Virus record (IMG/VR): IMGVR_UViG_3300020021_000003 | Span: 37,047-101,046 of that record | Direction: 5' to 3' (one strand) | Length of the DNA: 64,000 bases | DNA from: a virus | Shown: one piece after another, positions 6,475 to 13,132 of the stretch | Layout: the number at the start of each line of letters is the position of its first letter | How positions within the stretch are numbered: the stretch's first letter is position 1 | Program-made: the position numbers and the translations under genes | Notes under the pieces: model-generated | Databases searched by the model: none | What the model was told of the DNA's origin: nothing | The model's input: only the letters and a program-made list of their open reading frames with translations

Positions 6475-6545
6475 ACCCCCAGTGAGAATTGAACTCACTC
6501 CTCAGGCTTGAAAGGCCAGTGTACTAACCAATATACTATGGGGAC
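6475..6545 (-). tRNA. tRNA-Glu(TTC)
   Basis: Acceptor GTCCCCA pairs with TGGGGGT. Anticodon loop CTTTCAA gives TTC (GAA). The T-loop is TTCAATT. The upstream 6,546-6,748 contains hairpins (such as CTCAGG..CCTGAG) but no gene that I recognise. Confidence 0.88.
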
Positions 6546-6748
6546 AAAAGCCCTGCCAGTTCCTGAGAACGACAGGGAGCAATCTCAGGTAGCGAGCCTG
6601 AGTATAAAACAGTCCTTGGGGCTATCCATCCCTTAACTGCACTGAAAAGTCGAACATAGGCAGCGTATTCCAATTTTCGCTAACACAACCCACTACAACC
6701 CCTCCAGGGCATGGCCATTGCTTTGGAACCTATGCAGATAGCTAACGT

Positions 6749-6821
6749 ACTCCAGACGGGATTCGAACCCGCAATCTTCACCTTGAGAGGGTGACGAGAT
6801 AACCGCTTACTCTACTGGAGC
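6749..6821 (-). tRNA. tRNA-Glu(CTC)
   Basis: Acceptor GCTCCAG pairs with CTGGAGT. Anticodon loop CTCTCAA in stem TCACC/GGTGA gives CTC (GAG). Confidence 0.92.
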
Positions 6822-6939
6822 ATACACCAGGGCCGTTTCCATGGCAACCCTGGTTTCACCTGTGCTCCCCGTTAGGATAGGCTAGGGTCTTCCCGCCCTA
6901 GTAGGTATCACAGCATCCATGGCGCTATGAGATTCAAGT

Positions 6940-7080
6940 CTAGAATTTCTTGGGACGCTTTTCCATTTCAGCCCGAATCTTCTTTAGTTCGAGCTTAGCT
7001 TGTAGCTTGGCTTTCACTCGGGAAATGGGACTATCTAGGATAGCCTGCCATTTCTTCTCGTAAATCTTCAGATCACTCAT
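6940..7080 (-). CDS. basic helical protein, 46 aa
   Basis: A short open frame from ATG at 7080 to TAG at 6940. It is Lys/Arg-rich and helical throughout (SDLKIYEKKWQAILDS, then VKAKLQAKLELKKIRAEMEK). It could bind nucleic acid, or be a small coiled coil. It fills the gap between tRNA-Asp and tRNA-Glu with few bases to spare. No clear Shine-Dalgarno sequence was seen. Confidence 0.5.
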   Translation of the reverse strand: MSDLKIYEKKWQAILDSPISRVKAKLQAKLELKKIRAEMEKRPKKF

Positions 7081-7103
7081 GGGTTTGTATGTGTAGTCCA
7101 CGT

Positions 7104-7174
7104 CAACCCAACGGGAGTCGAACCCGCTCTAACACCGTGACAGGGTGTCGTGCGCACCGGTACACTATGGATCG
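7104..7174 (-). tRNA. tRNA-Asp(GTC)
   Basis: Acceptor CGATCCA pairs with TGGGTTG. Anticodon loop CTGTCAC in stem ACACC/GGTGT gives GTC (GAC). T-loop TTCGACT. Confidence 0.88.
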
Positions 7175-7209
7175 AATACGAGAAGTTTACCTGCTCTCGC
7201 TCAGGATGT

Positions 7210-7521
7210 CTAGTACTTAGGCCACACAACATCTGGTGTTACTGAAGTAACCGTACCATTCTTGATGACTGCTCGCTCGACGTCCAAGCTGTCCTCACCT
7301 TCACGCTCGATTACCAAGTAGTTGTCTGGATAGAGCGTAGCAAGGTCTTGAAGGTCTGTCAACCAGTAATACCACTTGGTAGCGTCATAACCCTGGATAC
7401 CATTACCGTAGTCTTCCCAACCAGGATGACCCCAGTCCTTCTCATCTCCTAAATCATTTAAGACATTGAGAATATCGGGAATATCAGTATCGATAACTTC
7501 GAATGTTGAATAGTAACCCAT
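7210..7521 (-). CDS. hypothetical acidic protein, 103 aa
   Basis: Not recognised. The start MGYYSTFEV is chosen because GGAGG sits 6 bases upstream; an ATG four codons earlier overlaps that site. The protein is acidic and rich in Trp and Tyr (DEKDWGHPGWEDYGNG, TKWYYWLTDLQDL), a composition shared with several small proteins at 58-63 kb. Members of this kind are common and uncharacterised in large actinophages. Confidence 0.75.
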   Translation of the reverse strand: MGYYSTFEVIDTDIPDILNVLNDLGDEKDWGHPGWEDYGNGIQGYDATKWYYWLTDLQDLATLYPDNYLVIEREGEDSLDVERAVIKNGTVTSVTPDVVWPKY

Positions 7522-7547
7522 AGTTGCCTCCATAGATTGTAGGATTT

Positions 7548-7639
7548 TCGTAGAGTGGGACTTGAACCCACATCCGTTACTACCCAGTCGGGTGCACCTT
7601 TACTAGAAGGTCTCGTCTGCCAATTGCTAATATCTACGA
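7548..7639 (-). tRNA. class II tRNA, anticodon unresolved
   Basis: A perfect acceptor stem (TCGTAGA with TCTACGA), a canonical T-arm and a long variable arm (ACCC-GACT-GGGT hairpin). The anticodon stem ACCTT/AAGGT closes a six-base loop, CTAGTA, one base short. Tyr(GTA) or Leu(TAG) are possible readings, and Tyr is otherwise absent here. Confidence 0.65.
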
Positions 7640-7645
7640 AAAAGC

Positions 7646-7717
7646 TGGAGATGTAGGATTCGAACCTACACTTTCCTGATTCAAAGTCAGGTGGGCTGCC
7701 AATTACCCCAATCTCCA
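7646..7717 (-). tRNA. tRNA-Gln(TTG)
   Basis: A perfect acceptor TGGAGAT/ATCTCCA. Anticodon loop CTTTGAA in stem CCTGA/TCAGG gives TTG (CAA). The upstream 7,718-7,949 holds no gene that I recognise. Confidence 0.93.
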
Positions 7718-7949
7718 ATTAATTACTTAGTTTACACAGGTGCGGTCGGGTTTACCCCGATCCACCGGCCTTCATCCACATCCTCCGTAGTCTGCGACTA
7801 CTCCTCAACTAAGCAAGTGTTTGACGTGTGTGGCTCTACCTTAAAGGGTAGCCCCAGCTCTTTCCTTATCTTATCGCCACTTTCCACACTTTTACGTACG
7901 TTATTATGTGTGTTCCATATTGACTACTTCCGGAATTCTGTACGTCAGC

Positions 7950-8019
7950 TCCCCGACCTGGATTCGAACCAAGTCTAGCGGCTTCAGAGACCGCTGTGCT
8001 GCCGTTACACCATCGGGGA
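7950..8019 (-). tRNA. tRNA-Gln(CTG)
   Basis: A perfect acceptor TCCCCGA/TCGGGGA. Anticodon loop CTCTGAA in stem GCGGT/GCCGC gives CTG (CAG). Confidence 0.93.
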
Positions 8020-8077
8020 ATAAAGCGGTATTTATTTGGTTTTTCACCAAGAGGCGAACCGCAGAACCTCATTGCGT

Positions 8078-8147
8078 ACCGTATGCCGGAATCGGACCGG
8101 CGAACTCTGTTTGGAAGACAGATATGTTACCTCTACATCAATACGGC
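8078..8147 (-). tRNA. tRNA-Gly(TCC)
   Basis: Acceptor GCCGTAT pairs with ATACGGT. Anticodon loop CTTCCAA in stem TCTGT/ACAGA gives TCC (GGA). T-loop TCCGATT. Confidence 0.9.
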
Positions 8148-8273
8148 ATTGGGAAGGGCTAACCTAACTTCACATTAGGCTCTTTTACTTTACGCACCCA
8201 ACGATAACGCAAAACCCCAAAAGGGTAGGTGGGAGCAGGAAATCGGACTCGCACCGACAATCTCTGCCTCAGT

Positions 8274-8345
8274 GGCCCATTCCGCACTCGCAGCGGACGA
8301 TCTCAAGCTTATGAGGCTTGCGAGACACTATTTCTCTATATGGGC
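8274..8345 (-). tRNA. atypical tRNA-Met(CAT)
   Basis: A perfect anticodon stem CAAGC/GCTTG with loop CTCATAA gives CAT. D-stem GAGA/TCTC. The T-arm TCCGC/GCGGA has the loop TGCGAGT instead of TTCGANT. The acceptor strands GCCCAT and ATGGGC pair only if one base bulges. A second T-arm-like hairpin with the same loop follows at 8241-8257. Confidence 0.6.
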
Positions 8346-8386
8346 ATGAATTGCAGACCTAAGACTCGATCTGATACAATTAAAAC

Positions 8387-8977
8387 ATGATTATACTAAC
8401 CTGTCAAGCCTGCAACCTTGACTTTCAGCGCAAGACCAGCCAGCATAATAGTAATCTAAAGAGAGGAAGAAAACTTATAGCCTGCTCACGTGATTGTCTA
8501 ACAATACTACAAACAAAACCTAAAGTCGAATATCACTGTGAGGAATGTAACACTATATTTTCTAGAAAGAAAAGTAATAAAGATTTTTGTAGATTTTGTT
8601 CAACATCATGTTCTGCTAAATATACTACTAGAATACGATTTAAGGATTATGTATCTACAGCTAAATCATATGTAAAGAAACCTAAGTCGATTAATACCAC
8701 TACATTACAAGATTTAAAAGATAAGTATTCAATATCTCAATATCATGCAAAAATTAGAGGTTGGTCTAGACAAGTGTACAAAGATTCGGGTAGACCATTA
8801 TGCTGTTATAACTGCGGCTATGATCTACACGTAGATATTTGTCATATACAGGACGTCAAGAGTTTTCCTATGACTACTCTAGTATCTGTTGTTAATGCCC
8901 CAGATAATTTAATAGCTCTAGATAAAAGGTGCCACTGGGAATTTGACAATGGATATCTTGAGTTGAGCCCAGTGTAG
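8387..8977 (+). CDS. HNH homing endonuclease, opposite strand to the tRNAs
   Basis: 196 aa. Two N-terminal zinc-finger-like segments (CQACNLDF, then CSRDC; CEECNTIFSRKKS, then CRFC) precede a C-terminal nuclease part: CCYNCGYDLHVDICHIQDV, then NLIALDKRCHWEFDNGYL. This is the HNH pattern with the first His in DICHI and a final His in CHWEF. It is A+T-rich, runs against all its neighbours, and has no clear Shine-Dalgarno sequence, though TACAAT upstream could be a -10 box. These are signs of an independently acquired mobile gene. Confidence 0.82.
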   Translation: MIILTCQACNLDFQRKTSQHNSNLKRGRKLIACSRDCLTILQTKPKVEYHCEECNTIFSRKKSNKDFCRFCSTSCSAKYTTRIRFKDYVSTAKSYVKKPKSINTTTLQDLKDKYSISQYHAKIRGWSRQVYKDSGRPLCCYNCGYDLHVDICHIQDVKSFPMTTLVSVVNAPDNLIALDKRCHWEFDNGYLELSPV

Positions 8978-9000
8978 AAGCATTCTACCATCCTGCGAGT

Positions 9001-9071
9001 AGTGCATGGGGGAATCGAACCACCGACGAAGAGGATATGAATCTCTCGTTCTACCACTGAACTAATGCACC
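9001..9071 (-). tRNA. tRNA-Met(CAT)
   Basis: Acceptor GGTGCAT pairs with ATGCACT. Loop TTCATAT with U33 gives CAT. The anticodon stem (AGAGA/CCTCT) and T-stem each have one mismatch. It could be elongator Met or Ile2 (lysidine-modified). Confidence 0.8.
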
Positions 9072-9077
9072 ATTAAT

Positions 9078-9149
9078 ATTGCGGGCAGGATTCGTACCTG
9101 CGAACACCTTCGCTCTTGGCTAGTATGCATTGATACGCATCACCGCAAT
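9078..9149 (-). tRNA. tRNA-like gene, anticodon unresolved
   Basis: A perfect acceptor stem (ATTGCGG with CCGCAAT), T-arm GCAGG/CCTGC with loop TACGAAT, and a possible D-stem ATGC/GCAT. The region expected to hold the anticodon (CTAGCCAAGAGCGAAGG) forms no proper stem and lacks U33. It is either degenerate or folds unusually. Confidence 0.5.
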
Positions 9150-9156
9150 TGTGGTC

Positions 9157-9216
9157 GGTCCTGAATCTAATCAAAGATTCCAACACCCCAATGGATCAGA
9201 AAGGGATTTACGGACC
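9157..9216. other. 60-base inverted-repeat element between tRNAs
   Basis: GGTCC and GGACC close a 60-base segment. It contains a second stem, GAATCT/AGATTC. It is shorter than a tRNA and has no TTC-type T-loop. It might be a truncated tRNA or a processing or termination hairpin. Confidence 0.25.
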
Positions 9217-9219
9217 AGT

Positions 9220-9291
9220 GGCTCCCCCCGGATTTGAACCGAGATACATCGGGCTTCAACCGATTGCTCTACCAAGTTGAGCTAAAGAGCC
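9220..9291 (-). tRNA. tRNA-Phe(GAA)
   Basis: Acceptor GGCTCTT pairs with GGGAGCC. D-arm GCTC/GAGC. Anticodon loop TTGAAGC in stem ATCGG/CCGAT gives GAA (UUC). T-loop TTCAAAT. Confidence 0.92.
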
Positions 9292-9369
9292 AGTGAGTTA
9301 CTTACTTGTATTTAGCATCGTATCTATTATGTGATTTGGTGATGTCTATACATTGATCATAACTCTAGT

Positions 9370-9440
9370 CTAATGCCGGGGTAACGCTCCCCGTGTCTTC
9401 GGTTTCCAAAACCGACGGATTACTTTCTTCCTCGCACTAG
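9370..9440 (-). tRNA. tRNA-Pro(TGG) with aberrant T-loop
   Basis: Acceptor CTAGTGC pairs with GCATTAG. Anticodon loop TTTGGAA in the perfect stem TCGGT/ACCGA gives TGG (CCA). The T-stem is a perfect CGGGG/CCCCG, but the loop is AGCGTTA, lacking the conserved TTC. The D-region is A/G-rich and lacks the usual GG. Confidence 0.55.
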
Positions 9441-9453
9441 ATTAATACTACGT

Positions 9454-9523
9454 CGGGATAGGGAGAATCGAACTCCCGCTGCTAGTTCCCAAAACTAGCG
9501 CGCTACCATTACGCGATATCCCG
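9454..9523 (-). tRNA. tRNA-Pro(TGG)
   Basis: A perfect acceptor CGGGATA/TATCCCG, with the C1-G72 pair typical of bacterial proline tRNAs. Anticodon loop TTTGGGA in stem CTAGT/ACTAG gives TGG. It has the same anticodon as the aberrant neighbour. Confidence 0.92.
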
Positions 9524-9598
9524 TCAGTTACAGAGTCTGGTTAGAGTCCCTGTAACTTTTGGAGGCAAGTCCTATTCTAGCAGCTTGCCAGGTGTAAG

Positions 9599-9733
9599 TC
9601 AATATTTATGGTCCTTACCACCAGGACCATAATTACGTGCATGTTCTGTACAGACCCAGATGAGCTTACCACGGTACTGGATCTGTACGCTAGCTGGTTT
9701 CTTGCATCTCGACTTCCAGCACCGGTTCTGCAT
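9599..9733 (-). CDS. small zinc-ribbon-like protein, 44 aa
   Basis: A short frame from ATG at 9733, 5 bases after the stop of the upstream gene. It begins MQNRCWKSRCKKPA and continues GKLIWVCTEHARNYG. The C-x4-C ... C-x2-H spacing suggests one zinc site. It is the last protein gene before the tRNA array in the direction of transcription. Confidence 0.55.
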   Translation of the reverse strand: MQNRCWKSRCKKPASVQIQYRGKLIWVCTEHARNYGPGGKDHKY

Positions 9734-9738
9734 AGGGT

Positions 9739-9963
9739 CTACAGTACCACGGTTACTTCATCTCCGTCAACCTTTGCTATCAGTACTTCACCAGAGCGAA
9801 CTGAGACCTTCAAACCTACCAAGTCCTTGAGAGGCTCTGTGTGCTCCCAGACTATGTTGTAGTGACCCAGATGGTCAAGTAGGTCTTCTGTGACCTCCAG
9901 AGAGCCTCCTAGCCTGTGTAGAGCAGCTACCAGGAGCCTAGCCAATGTCTGTTCCTGAGTCAA
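9739..9963 (-). CDS. hypothetical protein, 74 aa
   Basis: Not recognised. The TTG start at 9963 follows GGAAGG and lies 3 bases after the stop of the preceding gene, so it is part of one operon. The protein is helical at the N-terminus (QTLARLLVAALHRLGGSL), followed by a beta-rich half ending VDGDEVTVVL. Confidence 0.6.
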   Translation of the reverse strand: MTQEQTLARLLVAALHRLGGSLEVTEDLLDHLGHYNIVWEHTEPLKDLVGLKVSVRSGEVLIAKVDGDEVTVVL

Positions 9964-9966
9964 GGT

Positions 9967-10161
9967 CTAACCTTCCTTGGTAAGTCGATGTATGGTCTCC
10001 TGTAAATGGATATTAGCTTCCTCAAGATCAGAGACATACTCGTTAAATACACCGGAGGTAAGAACAGCTATCTCTTGGATAAACCTTAATTCATCTGCAT
10101 TACTGGGGTTTATCTTATCTGTTAGAGCTTTCTCTACAAGAAGGAATATATTCTCTACCAT
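9967..10161 (-). CDS. hypothetical helical protein, 64 aa
   Basis: Not recognised. It overlaps the preceding gene by TAATG, indicating coupled translation. Mostly helical and acidic (NADELRFIQEIAVL, SDLEEANIHLQETIHRLT). Second gene of the operon that leads into the tRNA array. Confidence 0.65.
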   Translation of the reverse strand: MVENIFLLVEKALTDKINPSNADELRFIQEIAVLTSGVFNEYVSDLEEANIHLQETIHRLTKEG

Positions 10162-10343
10162 TAGACCTCTTGGTTCTCAGTAGTCAGTTCTTCATTGAGA
10201 ATATTCTCTACTAGAGATTCTAATACTCTTCTGATATAAACAGTAATTCCTAGATTCTGTATATCTGCTTGGTTCTTAAGAACAGTTAGAGTCTCTCTCT
10301 TTAACCTAAGACTACGTGAAACCATAGCTTTGTTGTCTTCCAT
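10161..10343 (-). CDS. ribbon-helix-helix-like DNA-binding protein, 60 aa
   Basis: ATG follows AAGGAGA with good spacing. The sequence has the size and pattern of an Arc/MetJ-type repressor: a basic strand (MVSRSLRLKRETLTVLKNQ) followed by two helices (NLGITVYIRRVLESLVENI). It is the first gene after the minus promoter and lies next to 12- and 16-bp palindromes, so it is a good candidate for an autoregulator of the tRNA block. Assignment by pattern only. Confidence 0.6.
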   Translation of the reverse strand: MEDNKAMVSRSLRLKRETLTVLKNQADIQNLGITVYIRRVLESLVENILNEELTTENQEV

Positions 10344-10380
10344 GTATGTTCTCCTTGTTATAAGTTCTTTCTTCTTAAGG

Positions 10381-10410
10381 AGTATACATGAGACTGTACC
10401 ACCTGGTCAA
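10381..10410 (-). promoter_or_regulatory. sigma70-like promoter of the tRNA block
   Basis: TTGACC (10405-10410), an 18-base spacer and TATACT (10381-10386), about 40 bases before the first gene. The spacer contains GTGGTACAGTCTC, also present in the divergent promoter at 10574-10603. Confidence 0.8.
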
Positions 10411-10420
10411 CTCTTCAACC

Positions 10421-10454
10421 AAGTCTTCGAAGACTTCGTTAGAAGTCTAGACTT
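10421..10454. promoter_or_regulatory. two palindromic operator-like sites
   Basis: A perfect 16-bp palindrome AAGTCTTCGAAGACTT (10421-10436) and a perfect 12-bp palindrome AAGTCTAGACTT (10443-10454) share the half-site AAGTCT. They lie just upstream of the minus promoter, between it and the divergent one. They are likely repressor or activator sites. Confidence 0.65.
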
Positions 10455-10573
10455 TAACTAACAGAAGATATATAGTCTTACCAACAAGCTTTTTCATGCT
10501 TTCGATCGGTAGTGCTTCGATCATACACCATCCCACCAAACAATACAACTCCTTTCCTCTGGTGCTCTCTAGG

Positions 10574-10603
10574 TTGACTCAGTGGTACAGTCTCTGGTAG
10601 AGT
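10574..10603 (+). promoter_or_regulatory. sigma70-like promoter, plus-strand block
   Basis: TTGACT (10574-10579), 18 bases, TAGAGT (10598-10603). The spacer shares GTGGTACAGTCTC with the opposite promoter. The predicted start of transcription falls on an ATG at 10609, which opens a 21-codon frame that could be translated without a leader. Confidence 0.75.
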
Positions 10604-10655
10604 AGCTGATGCAGGGGGAAACGGTGGGGGTACTACCAAAAAGAAGGTCAGAACT

Positions 10656-10823
10656 ATGGCGTACAAGTCTATAAACGATATCAAGGACAAAGGTCCATGT
10701 CTAGTCCCTGGTGAATCTCACAAGGGTATTCACCGCTTGGAGCTGGCATGTTGGACTTCTATCCGGAGATATCTATTCGACCACACATTCCAGGAATTCC
10801 TGGAGGAATCTAGAAAGAAGTAG
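10656..10823 (+). CDS. hypothetical protein, 55 aa
   Basis: Not recognised. ATG follows AAGAAGG with 8-base spacing. The product (MAYKSINDIKDKGPC..., then GIHRLELACWTSIRRYLF) is basic in the middle and acidic at the end. First clear gene of the rightward block. A 21-codon frame (10609-10674) overlaps its start. Confidence 0.65.
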   Translation: MAYKSINDIKDKGPCLVPGESHKGIHRLELACWTSIRRYLFDHTFQEFLEESRKK

Positions 10824-10828
10824 AGGTT

Positions 10829-11236
10829 ATGGGACGGAAGAATGAGGGTTCCTACTATTCCAAACCCTTGGCACAGATCCACGCTTACTTCAATGGGATC
10901 TGTGCCTTGTGCGGTAAGTATGTGGAGCTTGATGATGCGTCCCGTGACCACATAGTACCAAGGGCTGCCGGTGGTGGGAACGAGAAGTCGAATATCCAGT
11001 TGACCCACAAGAAGTGCAACAACCTGAAGAGTGACAGTACCTATCCTCCGGACTGGAAGGAACGGATCGAGATAGGAATCAATATCCCCGAGGGTTACCG
11101 GTGCATGTACTGCAACTTGCAGATAACTGTTCAGCACAAGGATTTTCAATACGTCGATTACATTATCTACAAGAGAAATGTCATGGCCCTGCACACTTGG
11201 TGCAATGAGGAGAGAATAGCTTATGGAAAGTTTTAG
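10829..11236 (+). CDS. HNH endonuclease with extra zinc ribbon
   Basis: 135 aa. The HNH core is clear: CALCGKYVELDDASRDHIVP, then AAGGGNEKSNIQLTHKKCNN. A second CxxC pair (CMYCNLQI) and a final C form a further zinc site. Similar in order to the HNH gene at 53,124. It may be a homing or host-DNA-degrading nuclease. Starts 5 bases after the previous gene. Confidence 0.85.
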   Translation: MGRKNEGSYYSKPLAQIHAYFNGICALCGKYVELDDASRDHIVPRAAGGGNEKSNIQLTHKKCNNLKSDSTYPPDWKERIEIGINIPEGYRCMYCNLQITVQHKDFQYVDYIIYKRNVMALHTWCNEERIAYGKF

Positions 11237-11474
11237 TTATGCTTTCAATACGAGGTTCGAGCCTATTATCAAGCATGAACTACTGGTGTACCAGAAGGAG
11301 CCGTACGGTTCTATTGCTGACGTATGCTCGGTCTGTAGTGATCCGGATAAGGGTATATGGGTTCCGGTAAGTTTCTGTCCAGAGGCTAAGGCTGATGCGG
11401 ATAAGTACTATAAGCAGATTAATAAGGACTATCTGGAACTACTGATAGAAAGAGGTAAGCGTGGGAAGGGATGA
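11223..11474 (+). CDS. hypothetical protein, 83 aa
   Basis: Not recognised. It overlaps the HNH gene by 14 bases, and GAGGAGAG upstream supplies the binding site. It contains VCSVCSDPDKGIW, a CxxC pair, and a helical acidic-basic tail. A small zinc or structural role is possible. Confidence 0.65.
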   Translation: MESFSYAFNTRFEPIIKHELLVYQKEPYGSIADVCSVCSDPDKGIWVPVSFCPEAKADADKYYKQINKDYLELLIERGKRGKG

Positions 11475-11898
11475 GGACATGGTCTACTTCTGGTCCGATG
11501 GCTGTTATGCGACTAAGAGATATAAAGACAGTTATCTAAGAGACCAGATAATCCAGATAGAGCTACATAAAGAGCGTGTACGTCTGGAAGAGACAGATCG
11601 TAGGGCTAACCAGTCCAGAAGAGATAAGATCCTCACTCATCCCGGTATTGACTGCTGTGACAGTTGTTACGGCGAGTACATAGATAACTACATGGGTGGC
11701 GGAGTAATGATGGACGGTTACTGCTGTTGTCTCGATAACCATATAAGCGGTATCGTCTATCCGTTGGACGACGCCCGGTACAGACCTATGTATCCGCCAG
11801 TCAACGGTAAGGTTCCCGAGATATTCGATAAGTGGGGACCGAAGACACAAGAGCGCTATCTTAAGCGATTTAAGGATGAACTAAGTGCTGACTCCTGA
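11461..11898 (+). CDS. Cys-rich hypothetical protein, 145 aa
   Basis: Not recognised. The GTG start at 11461 has AGAGG 5 bases upstream; an ATG at 11479 after GATGAGG is an alternative. The middle is helical and charged, followed by IDCCDSCYGEYID and MMDGYCCCLDNH, a dense cysteine cluster likely to bind zinc. It overlaps the previous gene by 14 bases. Confidence 0.7.
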   Translation: MGRDEDMVYFWSDGCYATKRYKDSYLRDQIIQIELHKERVRLEETDRRANQSRRDKILTHPGIDCCDSCYGEYIDNYMGGGVMMDGYCCCLDNHISGIVYPLDDARYRPMYPPVNGKVPEIFDKWGPKTQERYLKRFKDELSADS

Positions 11899-12061
11899 AC
11901 AGAGAATCAATAACTATCTCAATAACGGCAGAACTGTTCTTACTTACAAGCAGGGCAGACGTTATACCCAGAAGTGGCGCAAGTTCATGCAGTGCGCCGA
12001 TGAAGATGCTTATTACGAAATATGGAAAGAATCCGTCAGCAAGTACTGGTATGGAGAATAG
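11885..12061 (+). CDS. hypothetical protein, 58 aa
   Basis: GTG start at 11885, overlapping the previous stop by 14 bases, with AAGGA upstream. The product (starts LTPEQRINNYLNNGRT after the initiator) is rich in Tyr and Trp with a basic centre (YKQGRRYTQKWRKFM). Function unknown; its end overlaps the region where the next HNH gene starts. Confidence 0.6.
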   Translation: MLTPEQRINNYLNNGRTVLTYKQGRRYTQKWRKFMQCADEDAYYEIWKESVSKYWYGE

Positions 12062-12063
12062 TA

Positions 12064-12576
12064 ATGTGCGGGATGCACTATCGTCGTTGGAGAGTCAATG
12101 GTGATCCTCAAATAGTACGAGTTATACGAGAAAATCCTGAAGCTGCCTTTTGGAGCAAGGTTACCAAAGATCCTGAATCGGGGTGTTGGTTGTGGACTGG
12201 TGCGACTAACCACAACGGTTATGGCAAAATACAGCGTGAGGGTACTACTCAAGCAGCACATATCTGGGCTTATAAGACTTTCGTAGGTGAAATTCCAGAG
12301 GGATACCAGATAGATCATGTAAAAAGTGTGGGTTGTTTACACCGTAACTGTGTAAACTATGAAAATCATCTTGAAGCAGTGACTTCTGAAGAGAATTTTC
12401 TTAGAAGTCATGGAATTGCCCGAGTTAATAAAGATAAGACGCATTGTAAAAATGGGCATGAGTTCACTGAAGAGAACACCATAGTAAAAATTAATTCACG
12501 AACGGGTAAGCCGTTCCGAAACTGCCGGGAGTGTAGAAATGCAAGTCAAAGAAAGTCAGGTGTTGCCCACGTCTAG
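12064..12576 (+). CDS. HNH homing endonuclease (HNH_3-like)
   Basis: 170 aa from ATG 12064, chosen for GGAG 7 bases upstream; a longer frame to 12022 would overlap the previous gene. It contains CGMHYRRWRVNGDP, FWSKVTKDPESGCWLW, the HNH core (AAHIWAYKTFVGEIPEGYQI, DHVKSVGCLHRNCVN) and CKNGHEFTEEN with CRECRNA. This is the usual order of freestanding phage homing endonucleases, although the first zinc knuckle appears truncated. Its 3' end overlaps the start of a HAD-family gene. Confidence 0.88.
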   Translation: MCGMHYRRWRVNGDPQIVRVIRENPEAAFWSKVTKDPESGCWLWTGATNHNGYGKIQREGTTQAAHIWAYKTFVGEIPEGYQIDHVKSVGCLHRNCVNYENHLEAVTSEENFLRSHGIARVNKDKTHCKNGHEFTEENTIVKINSRTGKPFRNCRECRNASQRKSGVAHV

Positions 12577-13113
12577 GCCAGTAATTCTCCTAGACGTAGA
12601 TTAGGTGGGCCACTGAACCCTTATGCGGCCAAGGCTACGAAGCGTCCAGAGGGCTATCTGACGCACCGAATGAAGCCGCAGGGGTTCGAGCACACAAACG
12701 GGCTCAGAGTCTGGCTGAACCCCCTTCACGGCCCGTCTCTGATGGCTCTGGAGGCAGACCTGGTGTGGGCAACCATGTGGGAAGCAGACGCCAACAAGTT
12801 TATCGGCCCCGAAATCGGGCTTCCAGAGCTTCCTTTCATCGATTTCAAGGGTAATCAGACAGTTATTTACGCTACTGAGAACATGGATTCGATAAAGACC
12901 TACTTCAAGACCCCCAGAATCGCCTTCAAGATGCTCAAGCACTTCCCTGGAGTCCCGTTTCTGTGGATTGACGACGAATGCACGCAGATTGATGAAGACT
13001 TTCTCAAGGAAGCCTGCGGAGTAGAGGTAAAAGCCTACTATGTAGACCCGAGAATAGGTTTGACGGACGAAGATTTCGAAAATATCGCTGAATGGATAAA
13101 GGAGAACAGCTAA
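12539..13113 (+). pseudogene. HAD-family hydrolase, frameshifted at motif I
   Basis: From ATG 12539 the frame reads to RPVILLDVD and then meets TAG at 12602. In the -1 frame the protein resumes at once as GGPLNPYAAKATKRPEGY, followed by VWLNPLHGPSLMALEADLVW, WATMWEADANKFIG and FLWIDDE. That order (DVDGPLNPYA, then LVWAT-W-DAN) matches an actinobacterial HAD-like family. Five extra bases (TAGGT) at the catalytic DxDG would explain the break. It is either a pseudogene or uses frameshifting. An ATG at 12670 could give a shorter product without the catalytic Asp. Confidence 0.7.
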
Positions 13114-13132
13114 TGGAAAGGGATTATAGATA

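Noticed and set aside
1-9600. Regularly spaced GGATTCGAACC-like repeats resembling a CRISPR or repeat array
   Set aside because: They are the conserved T-arms of minus-strand tRNA genes; the intervening sequences fold as tRNAs.
10478-10690. Minus-strand hydrophobic 70-aa frame in the divergent control region
   Set aside because: It runs across both the plus promoter and the first plus-strand gene, and no Shine-Dalgarno sequence precedes its start.
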